Assembly: GCF_036785885.1 (NCBI RefSeq)
Contig: NC_092323.1
Location: 15,198,501 to 15,262,500 of the forward strand
Direction of reading: 5' to 3'
Source of the DNA: Coffea arabica
Lineage: Eukaryota > Streptophyta > Magnoliopsida > Gentianales > Rubiaceae
Length of the DNA stretch: 64,000 nt
The notes beneath the pieces are model-generated. The model made no database searches and was not told where the DNA came from. It was given only the letters and a program-made list of their open reading frames with translations. The translations under genes were made by a program, and so were the position numbers. Positions 49,193 through 61,563 of the stretch are shown here, in pieces (position 1 is the first letter of the stretch; each line of letters starts with the position of its first letter).

Positions 49193-50123
49193 TGAAGAAA
49201 AACAACAGGAAACCTCGTGGTGTGCTTCACGCAAGTGGATGGTTATGCGGATCCAATGGTTTATTCTTTCAAGTCTTTTCCAATTCGGAAATTGATTCAC
49301 CATTCTTCAAGCAGGCTTAAACCGAAAGAGGAGTTTGTCTGGCGTGAGATAAAGGATGCATCTGATGCATGCACCCCACAATACTTTGCTATGAGTTTGA
49401 TTCATACTGGAGGTTTGGTCTATGCTGTTGGTGGTGTGAAGGCCGATGAGGAAGAGAGGCACTTGTATGAGCCAGGCAGGTTGTCCCCAGAGTTCAGTTG
49501 CATCTCTCTCTCAACTCCTCTAGAAAACTCTCAAACAGAGATTAAGTGCCCAATGCATGGGGCAAAGTATTTCCCCCTTATAGAGGAAATTGATGGTCGC
49601 ATCCATGTTCTATCTGGGCCCCTGCCCAGCTATGGATCTCCTGATATAATTGACATTGGCTTTGAGGTTTATTATCCTTCAGAGGATAGGTGGGCTGATC
49701 TGCCGATTCCTCCTTTTCTCAAAAAAGGTAGTTACTCCACTATGTTTAGGGGCTTCTTTTCATATGTAGTGATTGGTTCAAGGTTGCGTGTTTCGACTGG
49801 GGAATACGCGTGTGCTTTTGACACTGTGCAGTGGGAGTGGGAGACTTGTGAGTTATTTTCTGATTTCCCGATTCAACCTCCCGAACGTTATGTGCGACAC
49901 CTAGATGGTTGTGGTCCTCCATTTCTTTTTGAGAAAAAAGCCATCCTATATAAAGACAATATCTTGTTGTGCATTATGTCCAATGACGGAGCCAAGGGGG
50001 GCAGAGGGGGGGCCATGGCCCCCCCTAAGTTTTGAGAATTTTAATTCATAATATGTAAATATGTGTGTAAAATAAAATTGGCCCCCCCTAAATTTTTTCA
50101 ATTTTAGTTTATATTATGAGAGT

Positions 50124-50166
<43 letters not shown>

Positions 50167-50550
50167 TTAGTCATCTTTGAATGGAATTTCAATTTTGGCC
50201 CCCAAAAAAAAAAAATCCTGGCTCCGTCACTGATTATGTCTACCTTCCATCCTCCTGTCTGTGCCTATCAAATTTGTGATGAGAAAGCGGTAAAAATACC
50301 ACTTTTATTGGATGGCATACCAGATGGAGTTCCAGTTGATCTTGTTGATTTAGGAAATGATTACTTTGCTGTAATACTTTTTGAATACGAAACAGAGGGA
50401 CAGGCCGAAGATCTGACAATTGTCACTTTCAAGGTGTTTTCAGAAAGAGGGGGAGATGGAGCTCTGAGTTGTGCATTGGTAAGTACAAGGACTTGTAATA
50501 CAACAGAGAATGGCTCTATTGTGCGTCCCATCTGTTCCTTCATATTGTAA
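49193..50550 (+). pseudogene. Kelch/galactose-oxidase-like gene interrupted by a MITE
   Basis: The frame reads NLVVCFTQVDGYADPMVYSF, then HTGGLVYAVGGVKADEE, DGRIHVLSGPLPS, FEVYYPSEDRWADLPIPP and LDGCGPPFLF, which look like kelch blades (GG pairs, spaced Tyr and Trp). At 49980 the MITE enters and brings a stop soon after. Past it (50241-50550) the same frame resumes with TFHPPVCAYQICDEKAV and VDLVDLGNDYFAVILFEYE. Removing the insert and one ATTATGTC copy would restore a continuous frame. At the 5' end the only nearby ATG (49192) is one base out of frame with the coding run, so a small shift or a lost first exon is likely. Function is unknown; plant relatives are often F-box kelch proteins, but no F-box is visible. 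Confidence 0.7.
49981..50232. mobile_element. hAT-type MITE inside the kelch-like gene
   Basis: 252 bp with terminal inverted repeats CA(A/G)TGACGGAGCCA and an 8-bp target duplication ATTATGTC (49973-49980, 50233-50240). It has G/C-run subterminal ends (GGGGGGG / CCCCCC) and an internal (TA)n repeat at about 50127-50163. No coding capacity. The 8-bp duplication and end sequence fit non-autonomous hAT elements. Confidence 0.88.
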
Positions 50551-50946
50551 GTTAACGAAAGATTCCATGGTAAAGAGACAAGTGCAAAAAATGCTACTAC
50601 TAGCAGCTTTCATGGTAGCTGATCCCATTTTGTTTTTGTTTCTGGCTAATTCTCTTGTGTTTTCCAATATATAGAAAATGGAGCTTTTGATGAAACTGTT
50701 ATAGCCAACGGTTTCTTGTTTTTGTGGGGTTTTGTTTCCTTCGGATTGTGTCATATATATAGTCTTGGAGTTTGCTTCAAAAAAAAAAAAGACATGACTG
50801 AATTATTCATGTATTTTTCACTAATCAAACTTCACCAGCACTAACTAATGCCTTTTCCATTACTTCAATACAAAAGAAGTAAAGACAAGTGAAGTAGTTT
50901 GGCAAAGGTGAACTAAATCCAAGGCAAATATTACAAGGAAAATCAA
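50551..50946. other. Short intergenic, converging 3' ends
   Basis: Holds the 3' flank of the plus-strand kelch-like gene and of the minus-strand citrate-binding-like copy 4. The left edge of the 4/5 tandem duplication is near 50800. Confidence 0.5.
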
Positions 50947-52711
50947 TCACATTTGTTTAAGAACTTTGATTCCAATCCAACGTGACTCCATATAGTAAGA
51001 GTCACCAACCTGTGAATACACTCCACACTTGAAATAATGTGAGTTTCCACCTCTACCAGCTGCTTCAAATATGAAAACCCCATCAATGTAAACCTTCAAT
51101 TTGCTAGCAGCCACCTCATGGATTACATTAACTCTGAACCACCTATCATATATGTTGTGTACAAGTACGTTTGCTTGTTCAAAGTATGCAAGGGATCCAT
51201 TGTAAACCCTAAGCATTAAAGTTGTGTTATGAGGTAGGCTTGCTCCAAAGACTTGCATAATGCACACACCAGAAGTTCCATTTGGAACAAATCCATATCC
51301 TTCGAATTGCCAGACTCCTGAGGAGTAAATATAGCCCTAAGCAGTAAGAATGAAGTAATTAGTGAGCTCAAAATTTGTCATCTCAATTAGTGTACTTGTT
51401 ATTAGGAGAAATGGTAAAGAAACAATAATACTTCTGTTTAATTTGTGTTTTAGTACTTAGTAGTGGCGAGCCCTATTACAATGATTGTATTTTTTGTTTT
51501 TCTCATCTTCGATTGTTTATTGAACGAATTGCACCCAAAAGCTAGTACTTCCAGGCGGACTCACATTTATATATTGAATAGATCTGCAATAAATTCCATG
51601 TTATGTGGTAAACAATAAAAGAGATCCTGGAAGTTTACAAGTTTTCCCTTCTTGCCTTCAAACAAAAATTAAATAAAAGAGACCCGGCAAGGAATTTTAC
51701 AAGTACAAAAAAGGATATAAAATAACTATAAGTGAAATCTATAGCCTTGTTTTCAGTTGCTCTAGATTTTGCAAAATTCGATTATGGAAAGTGATTGTAG
51801 AGAATAATTAGAATTAGTAAAAACTACTCTTAGGTGGATTATGGATTTTAACTTTTTTGGCTATTAAAAAAATTATAATCGAAATACGAAAACAAACAAG
51901 AACATCCAAAAACTGATAATCCAAAATCAGAATGTAAGCTAAAATGATCAACGTAGAACAAGCTAGTGATACCTGGATTATGAAAGAGAGCCACTCATGA
52001 AGATTTTAAATGAAAAAAAAAAAAATTTTCTCCTTTTTGTTCTGTTTTAAGATTTTTTGTATTGAAAAAGAAAAATGTACCTGAAAAAAGGGAAACAGAA
52101 GAAAAAGATAAAAGAAGAAAAAAACAGAATAATTTTTCGAAACTATCAGAGGTAGTCCTTTATCACCTGGAGTTCTTGCTTCCCCAGGAATAACAGTAGA
52201 AGATTATAATTACCCTATGCAGTACAATAGAAGAAAATATATAATATCGGCTTTAAAAAAAAAGACGAAGAGATAATTCTTTAATGAAGAAGAAAGTTAA
52301 GATGCAAAAGGAACATGTGTGGACTTTCAAAAGAATCATTACCACATTAAAATTTAAAGCACTGAAGCATAAAGACCTAAAGTAGTGAATGAGAAATTAA
52401 ATATAATCCAAAAAAAAACAAGAAAACGAGGGATTTACCTGGATCATAATTTCCGTACGTGGCATCGTGGGACTATTCCGAGACAAAGGGTTATCTGTGG
52501 AGTAAACCCAAAGTTTATGGACTCCATCTACGAAGCTGTATCTTTGGTCTACAGGGAGGTCATATGGTTTCTGAATGTGATAAAAGGATGTATTAAATGG
52601 GAGTTCAACAAAGCCATCAGTTGGATTAGTTGAGTATACTATGGCAAGTTGAGAAGTATACAAGAGAAAAAAGGCTGAGAAGAAAAGGAAAATTACACGG
52701 CAAGTAGCCAT
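50947..52711 (-). CDS. Citrate-binding protein-like (PL7-fold), copy 4
   Basis: Exon 1 is 52711-52439, exon 2 is 51336-50947, with a phase-0 GT-AG intron of about 1.1 kb (donor GTAAAT). The product is 220 aa with a signal peptide (about 1-27). TNPTDGFVELPFNTSFYHIQ, QRYSFVDGVHKLWVYS and PRTEIMIQ precede the exon join, then GYIYSSGVWQFEGYGFVP, IMQVFGAS, HYFKCGVYSQ and the end KVLKQM. Asp of GYDY is Ile here. The start at 52711 (MATCRVIF) is preferred over the in-frame ATG at 52729: it gives the same exon length as copy 6 and lies about 33 bp from the TATA-like TACAAAT (52743-52749), which is weaker than the TATAAAT of copy 5. Expression may be reduced. Confidence 0.85.
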
Positions 52712-53723
52712 CCCTATGTATTGCTTCATGCAATAAATTTTGGTATTTGTAGAGCCCCTTAACCATATCATGGCTCGGGACAAAATAAATGTAAGAAAAT
52801 ATAGGTGCTATAAAGTACTGGCCATATTGAATACTCTCATTTGCAGTGATATCATAAGCATCCAAACGCTGGCAAGATGATTGCAATCAATCACGTATAA
52901 CCTCAATTCATTGATGTAGTGACTTCACATTTTGGACCTCTTTCTTTAAACGATAGCTAAACTTTGTGTTGTTTGTTGATAGTAACAACACCTTGTGCTA
53001 TAACATTTTCTGTTTGTATGGGGTTAGTTAATTGGTAAGAGCTCTACACTTTGTGAGGAGCTACTAAACTTTGGCTTTTTAGGCCTTGCTATTAAATATT
53101 GCCGCCTTCTATCATCAGAATTTAACGTTTCAATTAGTACATAAAATTTAATATTGAACATCTTCTTGTTATTGGTTAATTAAAAGAGACTCCTTGAAAC
53201 TACTTCATTCTTTGGAAGGTTCATTCAACAATTAAGACTTTCATAGTCCAAATTCTTACTTGACATAAGATCTAACAAAAAGGAAATCTAAAGTCTAATT
53301 AGATGACAATATCCTGAGTTTGGTGGCATTTTCATCCCTCCAAATAGACATGATTTTAACCATTTTTGGAGGGAAAATCATATTATGATTTAAGGTTTAA
53401 GATGTTTGTATGACTCTAAAGGACCTAAATAGTTATATACCCGACTACAAATCACTTGAAATTTTTGTTATAGGACCATGTCTATTTAGTATTTTCCAGT
53501 TTGCTTTTACCAAGAGAACCTAGCTTTCGGTCTACAATAGTCAATGCGCCTCCCCGAGATGTTACAGCAACATTTGGTCTTTTCTTGCCAAAAACATTTC
53601 GCTTGCCAACATTTGGTCTTTAATTGACTTGCCGTTTAGTCACAAAAATTAAAGACATTTAAACATTTCGCTTACACGTTCTTTCATCTTCTGTCTATCC
53701 TCGGGTTCTATAGTAAAATTATA

Positions 53724-54091
53724 CTCCCTTCATCCCATTTTAATAATTTTGTTTTTCTTTTTCATCCGTCCCAAATATAGGTCACTTTCCAATTAAAGAA
53801 TATAGTTAACTTTTAACTTCTTTAAAATGCCCTTATATAATATATTTTGCTATCAGTGAATAAACCTACCTTATTCATTAATTACTTTGATTCATGTTTT
53901 GAATGGTGCAACTTTCTATCAATATTACTATTGTTATTAATATAACGGTATAATGGTTAGTTATACTGATAATATTCATATAAGGGTATTTTAGAAAAAT
54001 AATAGGTTAGATTTACTCTTTCAATAAAGTTAAATAATTTTTCTTAAATTGTGTGAAAAAAATCAAGACTTTCAAAGTGGGACGGAGAGAG
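53724..54091. mobile_element. Stowaway MITE 1
   Basis: The ends are CTCCCTTCATCCCA and GGGACGGAGAGAG, with a TA target duplication (53722-53723, 54092-54093). This is the plant Tc1/mariner Stowaway pattern. It is absent from the corresponding place in unit B (near 60020). Confidence 0.85.
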
Positions 54092-54157
54092 TAATAGAAA
54101 TTTCTACACATATCGTAATCATATGTTTTACTCTCCAACTCTTTATTATAGGTATTA

Positions 54158-54539
54158 CTCTCTCTATCCCACTTTGATAGTTTTGATTTCTTGTCCCACA
54201 CAATTTAAGAAAAATTAGTTAACTTTGTTGAAAGAGTAAATCAAGCCTGTTCTTTTCTTAAAATACCCTTACATTGATATTAGGAGTACGATTAATCACT
54301 ATACCTTTATATTAATTACAACAATAATACTAGAGAAAGTTGCATTTTTTAAGGTATGAATCTAAGCAATTAATGAATGAGGTAGGTTATATTCACCATA
54401 ACAAAATACACTAAATAAGGGTATTTTAGAGAAGTTACAAGTTAAATAGATTTTTTAATATAAAATTTTAAAAGTAGACTATAATTTGGGACGGATGAAA
54501 AAAAAAATAAGACTATCAAAGTGAGACCGGAGGGGGGAG
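54158..54539. mobile_element. Stowaway MITE 2, inverted relative to MITE 1
   Basis: The ends are CTCTCTCTATCCCA and GAGACCGGAGGGGGGAG, with TA on both sides. The first ~100 bp are the reverse complement of the last ~100 bp of MITE 1 (shared CACACAATTTAAGAAAAATTA). Absent from unit B (near 60115). Confidence 0.85.
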
Positions 54540-54674
54540 TAGTGAACACCACTATCACAAAGCCAACAATTTATCTGCCATTTGGAGGCAAATTCTCACC
54601 AACGATTAATTCTAAGTTCGGATCATCCTAGGAAACTAAAGAAGATTTATCAGATTGGGAAAAAATTAGATAAT

Positions 54675-55765
54675 GTTTGTCTGACATGAAAAGAGAAGGA
54701 AAGTGAAGGAAAATAACTTTCCTCTGATATGTTTATTTGCAGAGAAAAGTGTGGGAAAGTGAAGGAAAGTCAATTATTTTTTCCTCCATGCATGTTTTGT
54801 TGGCAGGAATGTTGAAAAATTTTCTTGCATTTTGTCTCCTACAAAATTTACAGGATTTTAACGGAAAATAGTTAGTTACTTACAGAAGTTTCAATAACTG
54901 CTACTAACTATCAATGACTTCCCATATTCTCTTGATATTTTTCTTAGTAACCAAACATGTATGAGAAACTTATTTTCATTTTCCTTTACCTAGCTTTCCT
55001 ATATAACTTCCTTTCTATTCAAACAGAGCCTATAAATTTTGAATGTTTTTTTGTTAGGAAATTTATGAAACCCACCATATAAAATCTTCCCATAATTGTT
55101 CATTTTCCTATAAATCTTTTCCTGCTGAAATTCATAGGAAAGTGAGTCAAGGGAAAGTTTCAAATAATTAGATTTTTTTTACAACCATTTTCTTTCTAAA
55201 CTATTTCCTCCATTCTAAACTTCTACATCAATTAGAATAATTTAGAATGTACAATTCAAGCAGGTGGCTTGTAGTTAAACATTTTATTCTTATTTTAACA
55301 ATTAATGAATTAGTAATTTATTGAATTTATTTGACATTAGTAGTTTTTTCTTTTATATTTTATGCTCTTTTTTAATGTTTGTATATTTTTTAAATAACTT
55401 ATACACATATAACACACACACACATATATATATATAAACTTTTTTGTTAAAGAATGTGATTAATTTTCAAGTAAACAACTTTTCCAATATGCAAAATGTT
55501 TTTATTATTACATGTTTTTAGTATATTCAATACCAAAAATGAAGAGGTTCAGTATTGAATATTTTCTATTAATGAACGCACTAACCAATTTTTTCATGAT
55601 TTTCGGCTAAATAAACACAATAATTTATATTTTCTTGTATAATTTTCTAGTTAACCAAACATATGTGGAAAAGTTAGTTTCTTTTTCTTTACCTTATTTC
55701 ACTTCCCTTTTCTCATGACACACTTTCTTGCACAACCATCTTGTCAAACAAACAAACGGAGCCTT
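54675..55765. mobile_element. Terminal-repeat element(s), possibly nested, in unit A only
   Basis: Unit B runs straight from GATTGGGAAAAAA to the GTGCCATCATCGAACAGC region. Unit A has about 1.1 kb between them. The insert's ends are inverse-like (GTTTGTCTGACATGAAAAG at left; CTTGTCAAACAAACAAACGG at right). An inner CAAACAGAGCCTA near 55019-55031 suggests two elements side by side or nested. No coding region is visible. Confidence 0.55.
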
Positions 55766-56522
55766 AGCGTCGTTACCGAGCAGCCAAGATTGAAATTAAT
55801 AACACATCAGTAAGTTGGGTTTTGAGATTCAGTTCAATGGGTATAGAAATTTAATTCTCCAAAAATTTTAAATTCTTTTTGGTAAATGAGCATGTAAATT
55901 AGCTTTGTAATGTTACCCTCCATTTTTTTAAAAGCTATTAGTGTTTCATGATTCAGTTGAATTATTCTATGTATACTGAATTTTAATGGGAAAATAACCG
56001 CATATTTTTCAGCGAATCACGTGTCTTTTCGTCTTGTAGGTAAGGTAACTAAGCATAATCATTAACTTCGTCACTAAACTAAGCATATTTCAATCATGTG
56101 GCCTCAAATTGGGCCACATCAGTTGTCACACTAGTGAACATTATTCTGAAATAAATTCTTAAAACTTTCTAAAATATATCCGTTTGGGCCAGTGGTGGTT
56201 CATGCCCTCCAGGTTGTCCTTAGGTGTCTTTAGGTCCCTTTTTCCCCTAGAGTAGTGTATGCCTATCATATCTGGTAAAAAAAAAAAAGAAATCATTTTT
56301 ACAATGATTTACTATAGCCAAAGATAGGTAATGCTCCAACTTCATTTTGGCACAGATGCCATTACTTTCATATTTTTTTTATCTTTGGGTTTAGTTTGTG
56401 ACTGTTTATTGGGTACTTATTAAGGTATTAATATTTAGTAATTATAAAACTAATTCGTCAAAGCATCTATTTCTAGGGTGAAATAAATATAAATATTTAT
56501 TTACATATTAAGTTAAATATAA

Positions 56523-56770
56523 GGGCAAAATATACTTTATCCCCCTGTGATATAGCTATTTTTCACATAACACCCCTATAGTTTTAAAAGCTATATATAA
56601 CCTTCTCATAATTTAGATTAAAATACCCTTATTTAAAAACTAAAATGACTGAAGTGACCAAAATATATAAATAAGCATGACACTCTAATCCTGTATGATT
56701 TTATGTTTTACAACATAACCCCCTTATGGTTTAGTGCTTTACCATATAATCCCCTTATGATTTTAAAAAA

Positions 56771-56833
<63 letters not shown>

Positions 56834-57032
56834 CCCTCCCGGTGGTTAATAAATAATTTTCAACTTTACATAGAGGTATTTTTGACATTTTAGTTGATTC
56901 CATTATGGATTCAAATTCCGTTACTTTGACACTTTAATCCAAATCATGAGGGGATAATGTATAGCTTTTAAAACCATAAAAGGGTTATATAAAAAAACAC
57001 TAAATCACAGGAGGACAAAGTGTAATTTGCCC
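56523..57032. mobile_element. Mutator-like MITE with 9-bp target duplication
   Basis: The ends are GGGCAAAATATACTTTATCC and GGACAAAGTGTAATTTGCCC. A perfect 9-bp repeat TAAATATAA flanks it (56514-56522, 57033-57041), diagnostic of MULEs. An (AT)n run occupies about 56773-56831. No coding capacity. Confidence 0.88.
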
Positions 57033-57332
57033 TAAATATAATGAGTACCAGCTAAAAAAAATTTCTTTTTGTTTTACCTACTTTGATATAATTTAATTAT
57101 TTGAGTATTTTTTTTTTTTTAGCTTTGTTTCTCGTGTCTATTTTATCTCTTGCACTTTTTGGCTCATTTCTCATGCATTGTTCCATATAAGTCAAGCTTC
57201 ACAAGCATTAAGTCATTGACTAGTACCTTATCCATTACCTCAACACCAAAGAAGTAAGGACAAGAGAAGTAGTTTGGCTTTAACATGCCAAACGTAAACT
57301 AAATCCAAGACAAATATTACAAGGAAAATCAA

Positions 57333-59077
57333 TCACATTTGTTTAAGAACTTTGATTCCCTTCCAACGTGACTCCATGTAGTAAGAGTCACCAATCTGTG
57401 AATACACTCCACACTTGAAATGATGTGAATTTCCACCTCTACCAGCTGCTTCAAATGTGAAAACCCCATCAATGTAAACCTTCAATTTGCTAGCAGCCAC
57501 ATCATGGATTACATTAACTCGGAACCACCTATCATATACGTTGGGTACAAGTACATTTGCTCTATAGTAAGTGAGGGATCCGTTGTAGACTCTAAGCATT
57601 AAAGTTGAGGCATGAGGTGGGCTTGCTCCAAACACTTGCATAATGCACACACCAGAAGTTCCATTTGGCACAAATCCATATCCTTCAAATTGCCAAACTC
57701 CTGAAGAGTAATTATAGCCCTAAGAAATAAGAATCAAGTATTGAGTAAGCCCAAAATTTGTTATCTCAATTAAGTGTGCTAGTTGATAGGAGAAATGGTT
57801 AAAAGACAATACTCCAGTTTTATTTGTCTTTTAACAGTTGGTAGTGGCAAGCCTTAGTATAATACAGTTATTCTTTGTTTTTCCCTTCTTCAATAGAAGT
57901 GTTTAGTGAGCTAATTGAACCCAAGAGCCAGTCCTTCTAGGCAGACTAACACTTGTAAATTGCGTAGATTTGTAATAAATTCTGAATTACATGGCAAACA
58001 ACAGGAGAAACCCAGCAATGAATTTGATAGGGATACAAAAGGGGGTGTAAAATAACTATAAGTGCAATCATAAGCTTTTTCTCAGTTGCTCTAGATTTTG
58101 CAAAATTTCTCGGTTGCTCTAAATTTTGCAAAATCTGATTAAGTATAAAAAGTAATAGTAGAGAATAATGAGAATCAGCCAAAGTTACTTTTGGTAAATT
58201 GTTGAATTTACTTTTTTCTATTATTAAAAATATATAATTTAAATACCGAAGCAAATGAGGATATAAGAAATTGATTATTCAAAATTAAAATCTTTAATCA
58301 GCTAAATAATTAGCCAATAACAAGTCCATAATACCCAGATTGTGAAAGCGAGCCATCTTATGAAGATTTTGAATAACAATTATTTTCACATTTTCATTCT
58401 ATTTTAAATATTGGTATTGAACAAGGAAATAAGTACTTAAAAAAATGGAAACAGAAGAAAGAGACAAGAGAAGAAAGAACCAGTATAATTTTTCTTAAGT
58501 ATCAGAGATAGTCCTTTATCACATAGAATTCTTGCTTCCTCACGAACAACAGTAGAAGATTATAATCACCACATGCTATACCATAGAAGAAGATACATAA
58601 AATTTTGGCTCAAAAAAAATGAAGAGAAAATTCTTTAATCATGAACAAAGTTAAGATAGAAAAGGAGCATCTGTAAACTTTCATAAGAATCATTACTACA
58701 TTAAAACAGCAAAAATAAATATGCAAAGCACTAAGAATCAAAACCTGAAGTAGTGAATGAGAAATTTAATATAACCCAAAAAAAAAAGAATATGAGGAAT
58801 TTACGTTAATCATAATTTCCGTACGTGGCATCGTGGGACTATTCCGAGACAAAGGGTTATCTGTGGAGTAAACCCAAAGTTTATGGACTCCATCTACGAA
58901 GCTGTATCTTTGGTCTACGGGGAGGTCAAATGGTTTCTGAATGTGATAGAAGGATGTATTAAATGGGAGTTCAACAAATCCATCAGTTGGATCAATTGAG
59001 CACGCTGTGGCAAGTTGAGAAGTATATAATAAAAAGGGCAGGAAGAAACGAAAGATTAAATGGTAAGAAATAGCCAT
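57333..59077 (-). CDS. Citrate-binding protein-like (PL7-fold), copy 5
   Basis: Exon 1 is 59077-58805, exon 2 is 57719-57333, phase-0 GT-AG intron of 1085 bp. The product is 219 aa with a signal peptide (about 1-26), IDPTDGFVELPFNTSFYHIQ, QRYSFVDGVHKLWVYS and RTE at 85-87. Exon 2 gives GYNYSSGVWQFEGYGFVPNG, QVF at 119-121 (His of the lyase QxH motif replaced by Phe), YRANVLVPNVYDRWFRVNV, and HHFKCGVYSQ at 190-199, ending KVLKQM. TATAAAT at 59111-59117 is 34 bp from the chosen ATG; the upstream in-frame ATG at 59095 is only 16 bp from it and so unlikely to be in the mRNA. It is closest to copy 4, its tandem sister. Confidence 0.88.
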
Positions 59078-59117
59078 CTCTGTCAATTGCTTCATGCAAG
59101 AAATTTTGATATTTATA

Positions 59118-61563
59118 GAGCCTTAACCACATCATGATTCCATACAATATACATGTAAGAAAACAAAGATGTAGAATACTCTAGTGTGTGATGAAATCAT
59201 AAGCTTTCAAAAGCTTGCAAATGATCTCAATTCATTGATAGAATGACTTTACATTTTGGACCTCTTTCTTGAAAATGATAGCCACACTTTTGTGTTGTTT
59301 ATTGAAAGTAATAACAGCTTGTGCCATGATCTCTTCCGTTTGTATGGGGTTAGTTAATTGGTAAGAGCTCCACACATGATGAGAGATATATTTTTACGAT
59401 TTTGGCACTATTAAACATTGGCTATTTAGTGCTTGCTTTTAAATATTGCCGCCCTCCATCAGCAGGATTTAGCTTTTTAATTAGTCTAAAAAATTTAATT
59501 TCGAATATTTTTCCTATTATTGGTGAATTATATCGAGTCTCTTTGAAACTATTTCATTCTTTGAAAGGTTCAATCCACAATTTAAGACTTTCTTAGAACA
59601 AACTTCTCACTTGCCATGAGATCTAACAATAAGAAAATCTAAACTCTGTTTAGATGACATTATCTTGAGTTTAGTTGCATTTTCATCGCTTCAATTAGAC
59701 ATAATTTCAACTTTTTTTGGAGGGAAAATAATTTTTTTAGTTTAAAATTTTAGATGTTTGTATGGCTCTAAAGGATGCAAGTAGTTATTATACCCAACTA
59801 TTAATTACTTGAAATTTTTTTGTTTACGAGACTATGTCTATTTCAATATTTTTATTTTTTCTTTACGAGACTTTGCCAGTTTGGTCTACAATGGTCAATG
59901 TGCCTCCCCAAAATGTTACAGCAGTATTTGGTCTTTACTTGACTTGCCTTTTAGTGACAAAAATTAAAGACATTTATACACTTTCTTCTCATCTTCTATC
60001 TTTCCTCGGGCTCCATAGACATATTAGAATAGAAAACTTTATCTAACAATCCACAAAATAAAAAATAAAAAATTGAAGAGTATTTTGCCTTTCTCTCAAA
60101 CTGTTTATTATAGGTATATTTGTCAACAGTAGTATCGAAAAGCCAAAAATTTATCTGCCATTTGGAGGCAATTTCTCTCCAACGATCAATACCAATTTCG
60201 GATGATCCCAAGAAACCAAAGAAGATTCATCAGATTGGGAAAAAAATTTAGTGCCATCATCGAACAGCTAATATTCAAATTAATAACATATCAGTAAGTT
60301 GGTTTTTGAGATTCAGTTCAGCGGGTATAGTAATTTAATTCTCAAAATTTTCAAAAATATTTATTTGGTAAATGAGCATGCAAATTAACATTTTTTTTGG
60401 TAAATGAAATTTATTATATTGCTCTCCAATTTTTGTGACGTGCTTATTTGTCCTTTTTTTTGGGCAAATTCCACTTTACCCCCCTGTGGTTTAGCGTTTT
60501 TTTACATAACCTCTTTATGGTTTCAAAAACTATATATAACCTCCTTATGGTTTGGATTAAAATGTCAAAATGACAGGAATGATCATTCGTAATGAAGTCA
60601 CCTAAATATCAAAAATACCCTTATGTAAAGTTGAAAATTATTTATTAACCAAGGAAGGTTATGTGTATATTTTGAAAACCATAAGGAGGTTATATGGTAA
60701 AGTATTAAACCATAAAGGGGTTATATGGTAAAATATAAAAATCATACGGGATTAGTGTGTTATGTATTTATAAGGGTAATTTCGACATTTTTAGAAATTC
60801 CATTACGAATGACTATTTCCGTCACTTTGACACTTTAATCCAAACCATGAGGGGGTTATGTATAGCTTTTGAAACTAGAGGGGGTTATGTAAAAAATGCT
60901 AAATCACAGGGGGGATAAATTGCAATTTGCCCTTTTTTTTTTCAATCTATAACTGCTTCATCATTCAGTTGAATTGTTTTTTGTATGCTGAATTTTAATG
61001 GGACAATAAGGCCATACTTTTCATAGAATCTCGTATCTTTTCGTCTTATAGGTAACTAATCATATTCGTTAGCTCGCCATTTAAAAATTTTGGGTATTTC
61101 ACTGGGGACGATCACTCTACATCTAAGCTTCCAATGTTCCTCAATCCGTCAAAGGGCTACTTCAACAAGATTGAGTACTCAACTGTATTCAAGTTGGCCT
61201 GAAATGGGAAAAGAGAAGTGTGTATGCCACATCCCTTGTAGTTATTTTGTATTTCTTTTCTTTTTTGGATAATTCAAAGTTTGGATAATTTCGCCATCAC
61301 CACCACGAGTCAAGTTAAGCCTTGAGACTATATATAGGTCACTTGAAGAATATTTACAAATTATCTACTAATACAATTCTCACATGATTTGAATATACGA
61401 TTTTTTTTTTTTATGAAGAAACAGTCTGTTTTCAACATTGACAGCGTCCATGTCAAACTTTTTATTACTTATAACAGATAACTTTTATTCCACGAAAAGA
61501 AAATAGGTATTAACATTCCACACTTAAACCAAAGCCCAACATATAGATCATAAAAGAAACAAA
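59118..61563. other. Intergenic between copies 5 and 6
   Basis: Mostly the upstream part of duplication unit B plus the MITE at 60462-60932. No independent gene is visible. Confidence 0.55.
60462..60932. mobile_element. Mutator-like MITE, same family as 56523-57032
   Basis: The ends are GGGCAAATTCCACTTTACCC and GGGGATAAATTGCAATTTGCCC, flanked by T-runs that hide the exact target duplication. It shares internal text (GGGGTTATGTAAAAA, CATTTTGACA-type blocks) with the 56.5-kb copy. It is absent from unit A near 55905-55930. Confidence 0.8.

Larger units (their letters stand above)
50800..56130. repeat. Tandem duplication unit A (contains copy 4)
   Basis: The 3' flank, both exons, the intron and about 3 kb of upstream DNA align with 57185-61060. 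Unit A has extra insertions that unit B lacks: two Stowaway MITEs (53724-54091, 54158-54539) and a terminal-repeat element (about 54675-55765). Confidence 0.85.
57185..61060. repeat. Tandem duplication unit B (contains copy 5)
   Basis: Direct-orientation sister of 50800-56130. It contains one insertion of its own, the MITE at 60462-60932, and lacks those of unit A. Confidence 0.85.

Noticed and set aside
52729-52783. Longer N-terminus for copy 4 starting at 52783 or 52729
   Set aside because: These starts lie at or upstream of the TATA-like box, or too close to it, and disagree with the exon length of copy 6.
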